From the NCBI RefSeq assembly GCF_024138125.1, contig NZ_CP099993.1, positions 1,302,001 to 1,366,000 of the forward strand: 64,000 nt of DNA. The letters are read 5' to 3'. The translations under genes were made by a program, and so were the position numbers. Shown piece by piece: positions 60,669 to 64,000 of this stretch. The notes under the pieces were generated by a model that was not told the DNA's origin, ran no database searches, and saw only the letters and a program-made list of their open reading frames with translations. Positions within the stretch are counted from its first letter, which is position 1; every line of letters begins with the position of its first letter. Source of the DNA: Halorussus salilacus. GTDB taxonomy: Archaea; Halobacteriota; Halobacteria; Halobacteriales; Haladaptataceae.

Positions 60669-61901
60669 ATGACGGTCGCACGCACGGTCGAACTGGAGGG
60701 CCACATCATCGACTCGGGAATGATGCAACAGTGCTTCGGGGTCGTGATGGACCTCGGGGGGAACTTCGACGTGGAGACGTTCGAGGTCGGCCAGCACAAG
60801 GACGCCGAATCGTACTGCCGGATGACGGTGACCGCCGCCGACGAGGACGCGCTCGGCGAGATACTCCACGAACTCCACCAGCACGGCGCGCGCCTCTCGG
60901 ACCCGCCGAACGCGACGCTGAAGCCCGCGCCCGAAGACGGCGTGGTGCCCCACGGCTTCTACTCGACGACGAACCACCCGACGAAGGTCAGGTACGAGGA
61001 CGAGTGGCTCCCGGTCGAACACGTCGAGATGGACTGTGCGGTCGTGGTCGACCCCGACGCCGAGGGCGGCCCGCGGGCCGAGACGAAGGTCCTGAACGCC
61101 ATCGAGGCGGGCGACCTCGTGGTGGCCGACGAGGCGGGCGTCCGGGTGGACCCGCCCGAGCGCCCCCGCGGGTCGGGCGGTCCGTTCGGGTTCATGCAGG
61201 GCGGGGTCTCGGCCGAGCGACCGTCGGGGTCGCTCATCCGCGAGATCGGCGAGGCCATCGCGGAGACGAAGGCCGAGGGCGGGTCGGTGCTGGCGGTGGT
61301 CGGGCCCGCGGTCGTCCACTCGGGGGCGGGCGACGCGCTGGCCCGCCTCGTCCGCGAGGGGTACGTCGACATGCTCTCTGCGGGCAACGGCTTCGCGGTC
61401 CACGACCTCGAACGCGGCCAGTACGGCACCTCGCTCGGGATGGACGTCGAGACGCTCGAAAGCCCGCGGAAGGGCCACAAGCACCACATCTACACCATCA
61501 GCGAGATCGTCCGCGCGGGCGGCATCGAGGAGGCGGTCGAGGACGGCGTGGTCGAAGAGGGCGTGATGTACGAGTGCGTCGACAACGACGTGCCCTACGT
61601 CCTCGCGGGCTCCATCCGCGACGACGGCCCGCTCCCCGACACCATCACCGACGCGGTCGAGGCCCAGAACGCCATCCGCGAGCAGGCCCGCGAGGCCGAC
61701 CTCGTGTTGATGCTCTCGACCCTGCTGCACTCGGTCGCGGTCGGCAACTGCCTGCCCTCGACCACCAAGGTCGTCTGCGTCGACATCAACCCCGCCACCG
61801 TGACCCAACTGCTCGACCGCGGGAGCGCGCAGGCCATCGGGATGGTGACCGACGTGGGGACCTTCGTCCCGGCGCTCGCCGAGACGCTGGTCGAGGAGTG
61901 A
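60669..61901 (+). CDS. Archaeal ornithine cyclodeaminase (LOR/SDH family)
   Basis: 410 residues. The opening RTVELEGHIIDSGMMQQCFGVVMD and the C-terminal NAD-binding half with VVGPAVVHSGAGDALARLV and VCVDINPATVTQLLDRGS match the archaeal ornithine cyclodeaminase (TIGR00300, formerly LOR/SDH-like) group, which turns ornithine into proline with release of ammonia. Starts 41 bases after the FAD oxidoreductase, same strand. Together they could convert arginine-derived ornithine to proline and onward. Confidence 0.9.
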   Translation: MTVARTVELEGHIIDSGMMQQCFGVVMDLGGNFDVETFEVGQHKDAESYCRMTVTAADEDALGEILHELHQHGARLSDPPNATLKPAPEDGVVPHGFYSTTNHPTKVRYEDEWLPVEHVEMDCAVVVDPDAEGGPRAETKVLNAIEAGDLVVADEAGVRVDPPERPRGSGGPFGFMQGGVSAERPSGSLIREIGEAIAETKAEGGSVLAVVGPAVVHSGAGDALARLVREGYVDMLSAGNGFAVHDLERGQYGTSLGMDVETLESPRKGHKHHIYTISEIVRAGGIEEAVEDGVVEEGVMYECVDNDVPYVLAGSIRDDGPLPDTITDAVEAQNAIREQAREADLVLMLSTLLHSVAVGNCLPSTTKVVCVDINPATVTQLLDRGSAQAIGMVTDVGTFVPALAETLVEE

Positions 61902-61957
61902 GGCTCGCCGAGACCGACTCCGCGAACCATTTAGGCGTCGACCGCCTGCCATCGCGC

Positions 61958-62611
61958 ATGGACGCCGAGGACGACCAGCGCGCAGCCGAGGACCATCGCC
62001 CGGCCGACAACCACCGCCACTGGGCCGAGCGCACCGAGGAGTTCTCGCCCGCGTACTACGCCGACATCGGACCCAACGAGGTGTCCGAGACCCTCGCCGC
62101 CGTGTTCGACCACTACGCCCCCGCCGACGCCGAGGTTCTGGAGGTCGGCTGTAGCTCCGGCCGCCACCTCGCCCACCTGCGCGAGCAGGGCTACCGGAAC
62201 CTCACCGGCATCGACATCAACGACGACTCGTTCGAGGTGATGGCCGACCACTACCCACGGCTCGCCGAGACCGGGACCTTCCACGCCGGTGCGATAGAGG
62301 ACCTCGTCCCCGAGATGCCCGACGACGCGTTCGACGTGGTCTACTCGGTCGAGACGCTCCAGCACGTCCACCCCGACAACGACTGGGTGTTCGAGGAACT
62401 CGCGCGGGTGAGTTCCGACCTCCTCATCACGGCCGAGAACGAGGGCAACAGCCCCCAGCGAGGCCGCGAGGGCGGCGAAGTGAGCTGCGTCCACGGCGAC
62501 TTTCCGCTGTACCACCGCGACTGGAAGGCGGTCTTCTCGGACATCGGACTCGCCCAGCTCCTCTGTGAACCCGGCAAGCGCGACACGGTCCGGGTGTTCC
62601 GGGTGCTCTGA
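61958..62611 (+). CDS. Class I SAM-dependent methyltransferase
   Basis: 217 residues. Motif I EVLEVGCSSGRHLAHL (about 55-70), GIDINDDSFEVM at strand 2, and FDVVYSVETLQHVHPDN at strand 4 mark a small-molecule-type methyltransferase. A His/Asp-rich, probably disordered start precedes it. TATA-like ATTTAGG at 61929-61935, about 23-29 bp upstream, supports the ATG at 61958. Confidence 0.88.
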   Translation: MDAEDDQRAAEDHRPADNHRHWAERTEEFSPAYYADIGPNEVSETLAAVFDHYAPADAEVLEVGCSSGRHLAHLREQGYRNLTGIDINDDSFEVMADHYPRLAETGTFHAGAIEDLVPEMPDDAFDVVYSVETLQHVHPDNDWVFEELARVSSDLLITAENEGNSPQRGREGGEVSCVHGDFPLYHRDWKAVFSDIGLAQLLCEPGKRDTVRVFRVL

Positions 62612-62655
62612 GACGACCGAATCGGACCGCAAAACGTCCGACCGACGGCGCAGAG

Positions 62656-62979
62656 TCAGCCGATGGTCAGCACTTTGTCGGAGTCCTCGACGATGCGGAG
62701 ACAGTCGCGCATCGTCGAGCGGGGCCTGAGGTCGTCGGGGTCGATGTCGCGGGAGTCGAGGCAGGTCCCGCAGGCGAAGAGGTCCCCGCCGTTTTGGGCG
62801 TACTTGCGCAGTACTCCGTGGGGATTGAACTTCTCGTGTTCGAGATCGGGCGCTTCGACGCCGTCGCCGAGCAGGAACACCTCGACGTCGTGGTCTTCGT
62901 CCAGCGCGGTGTTCGCCAGTCGGACTCCGTTCCAGACGCGCTCTGGGTCGTTCGTTTCGAGGATGATTCCGAGCTGCAT
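62656..62979 (-). CDS. DsrE-family protein
   Basis: 107 residues. LGIILETNDPERVWNGVRLANTAL and VEVFLLGDGVEA are the alpha/beta start of the DsrE/DsrF fold; CGTCLDSRDI provides a Cys pair at the usual site. Family members move sulfur as persulfide in tRNA modification or sulfur oxidation. No tus/dsr partners in view. Confidence 0.88.
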   Translation of the reverse strand: MQLGIILETNDPERVWNGVRLANTALDEDHDVEVFLLGDGVEAPDLEHEKFNPHGVLRKYAQNGGDLFACGTCLDSRDIDPDDLRPRSTMRDCLRIVEDSDKVLTIG

Positions 62980-63181
62980 GGTCGGACTTCGGTCGGCGAG
63001 TACTTGAGTGCCGGTCTCGGTCTCGATTCTATCGACCCGAGAACCGACCGCGCCGGTCCCGTATCCGCTCGCACCGAACCGCGGTCGAACCGGGAGTGGC
63101 GACGAGACTTGCAGAACCGACGGGCGATGCGAGTCGAGTCCGACCTGTCGAGCGTCGTCCAGACGGAGAGGGGCCGGGTCC

Positions 63182-64000
63182 TCAGACCGCGGCGAACTCC
63201 GCCCCGAGTTCCGGCGCGCTCGCGTCGAAGCCCTCCGCGCGAAGTTCGTCGGCGAACGCAGCACACCGGTCGCCGTGGTTCACGAGGACCTGCACGTCTC
63301 GATACGAGTCGAGGAAGGCCAGCAGACCCTCGCGGTCGGCGTGTGCCGAGAAGTCGTAGGATTCGACTCGCGCGCTCACGGGCATGACCTGCCCGTCGAT
63401 TTCGGCCCGGCCCGTATCGAGGAGGTCCCGACCCGGCGTCCCCTCGACCTGATAGCCCGTCATCGTGATCTTGTTCGTCGGATTTGCCCGGATGGCCGGG
63501 ATGTAGGTCATCGCGGGGCCGCCAGAGAGCATCCCGCTCGTCGTCACGATTACGGTGTTCCGGTCGGCGATTCGCTTTCGCTGTCCGTCTCTGCCCGTCA
63601 CGAACCGAGCGTTCGACTTCGCGCGCCGGAGCGCCTCGGGGTCGCGAACGAACTCCGGATACTGGCGTACAATCTGGGTGACTTTCTGCCCCATTCCATC
63701 GACATAACAGTCGATGTCGTGAGCCTCACAGACCATCAGCATCTCCTGCGTGCGGCCGATGGCGAACGCGGGGACCACGACCGTCCCGCCCTCCCAGAGG
63801 GTCGTCTTCACGCTCTCGGCGAAGGCGCGTTCGACCTCGTCTCGTGGGTCGTGGGCCACGTCCGAGTACGTGCTCTCGCAGACGACGACATCGGCGTCGG
63901 GCCGCGCCGTCGTCCCCGAAAGCAGGCGGGTGTCGTCGGTGTGGAAATCCCCGGTGTAGAGCAGTCGCGTCTCGCCGTCGTCGACCAGTACGTGTGCGCT
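63182..64000 (-). CDS. Metallo-beta-lactamase/beta-CASP RNA-processing-type hydrolase (5' end outside window)
   Basis: The frame is open to the window end, giving 272 visible residues of the C-terminal part. YTGDFHTDDTRLL holds the metal-site Asp and His, VVCESTYSD is the beta-CASP motif A region, then VVPAFAIGRTQEML, TSGMLSGGPA, SAHADREGLL and the end VLVNHGDRCA. The combination is that of archaeal beta-CASP nucleases (RNase J/CPSF-like). N-terminal HxHxDH motifs should lie outside the window. Confidence 0.92.
   Translation of the reverse strand, partial: SAHVLVDDGETRLLYTGDFHTDDTRLLSGTTARPDADVVVCESTYSDVAHDPRDEVERAFAESVKTTLWEGGTVVVPAFAIGRTQEMLMVCEAHDIDCYVDGMGQKVTQIVRQYPEFVRDPEALRRAKSNARFVTGRDGQRKRIADRNTVIVTTSGMLSGGPAMTYIPAIRANPTNKITMTGYQVEGTPGRDLLDTGRAEIDGQVMPVSARVESYDFSAHADREGLLAFLDSYRDVQVLVNHGDRCAAFADELRAEGFDASAPELGAEFAAV

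Overview
The window is chromosomal DNA of an extremely halophilic archaeon (class Halobacteria); the genus cannot be fixed from the sequence alone. The evidence is high G+C with a strong third-position bias, very acidic proteins, Tat (twin-arginine) signal peptides and lipoboxes on most exported proteins, a PGF-CTERM-like sorting tail, archaeal TATA boxes about 25-30 bp before leaderless genes, an archaeal class I CCA-adding enzyme, and a CAU tRNA split by an archaeal-type intron. No rRNA, CRISPR array, transposase, integrase or replication origin was seen.

Layout. 1-11.5 kb: a DJ-1/PfpI protein cut by the window edge, a DoxX membrane protein, 6-phosphogluconate dehydrogenase, two secreted proteins in a lower-GC patch, valyl-tRNA synthetase behind a possible leader micro-ORF, an M29 aminopeptidase, a secreted metzincin-like protease and the CCA-adding enzyme. 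11.6-12.2 kb: tRNA-Asn and an intron-containing CAU tRNA, with repeats and hairpins. 12.3-19.4 kb: a ba3-type cytochrome oxidase operon (cbaD-B-A-C plus a membrane protein), divergent from a SafE-like membrane protein and a CcoI/CopA-type copper ATPase, which together look like an oxidase plus its copper-loading machinery. 19.5-25 kb: an orphan FlaD/E-domain protein, a flavin disulfide reductase, KDG kinase, O-acetylhomoserine sulfhydrylase and a lipoprotein. 25-33 kb: MutL and MutS, separated by a Tat-exported phospholipase C/S1-P1-like protein and a lipoprotein. 33-35 kb: CopZ and a Cys-rich copper-storage-like protein, then a lower-GC membrane-protein module. 35-46.5 kb: amphi-Trp protein, ThiD-ThiN fusion, MFS transporter, NOG1-type GTPase, two DUF389 membrane proteins around a SIMPL protein and a surface protein, and EngB GTPase. 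46.8-50.6 kb: DUF1684 protein, zinc ribbon, Kef-type antiporter, Lrp/AsnC regulator and a methyltransferase. 50.6-52.9 kb: a lower-GC islet of three unrecognised genes. 53-64 kb: membrane and KaiC-like proteins, tRNA-Lys, M20 deacylase, arylsulfotransferase-like protein, small zinc-finger protein, FAD oxidoreductase next to an archaeal ornithine cyclodeaminase, a methyltransferase, a DsrE protein and a beta-CASP metallo-hydrolase cut by the window end.

The least-explained signal is non-coding. At several gene ends the 3' terminus is duplicated around a short hairpin-rich insert: the M29 aminopeptidase, tRNA-Asn and, in decayed form, tRNA-Lys. The first two inserts carry the same 11-nt core GAGCGTAGCGA in a hairpin loop. 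A second repeat family (GAAAGCCCCCG ... GGCCCCTTTC) occurs at 32.9 kb and 46.5 kb, with its right edge alone at 8.77 kb. Two perfect loopless palindromes of 36 and 40 bp sit between converging genes near 28.9 kb. These look like small non-autonomous palindromic elements and structured gene ends; how they move, or whether they do, is not shown by the sequence.
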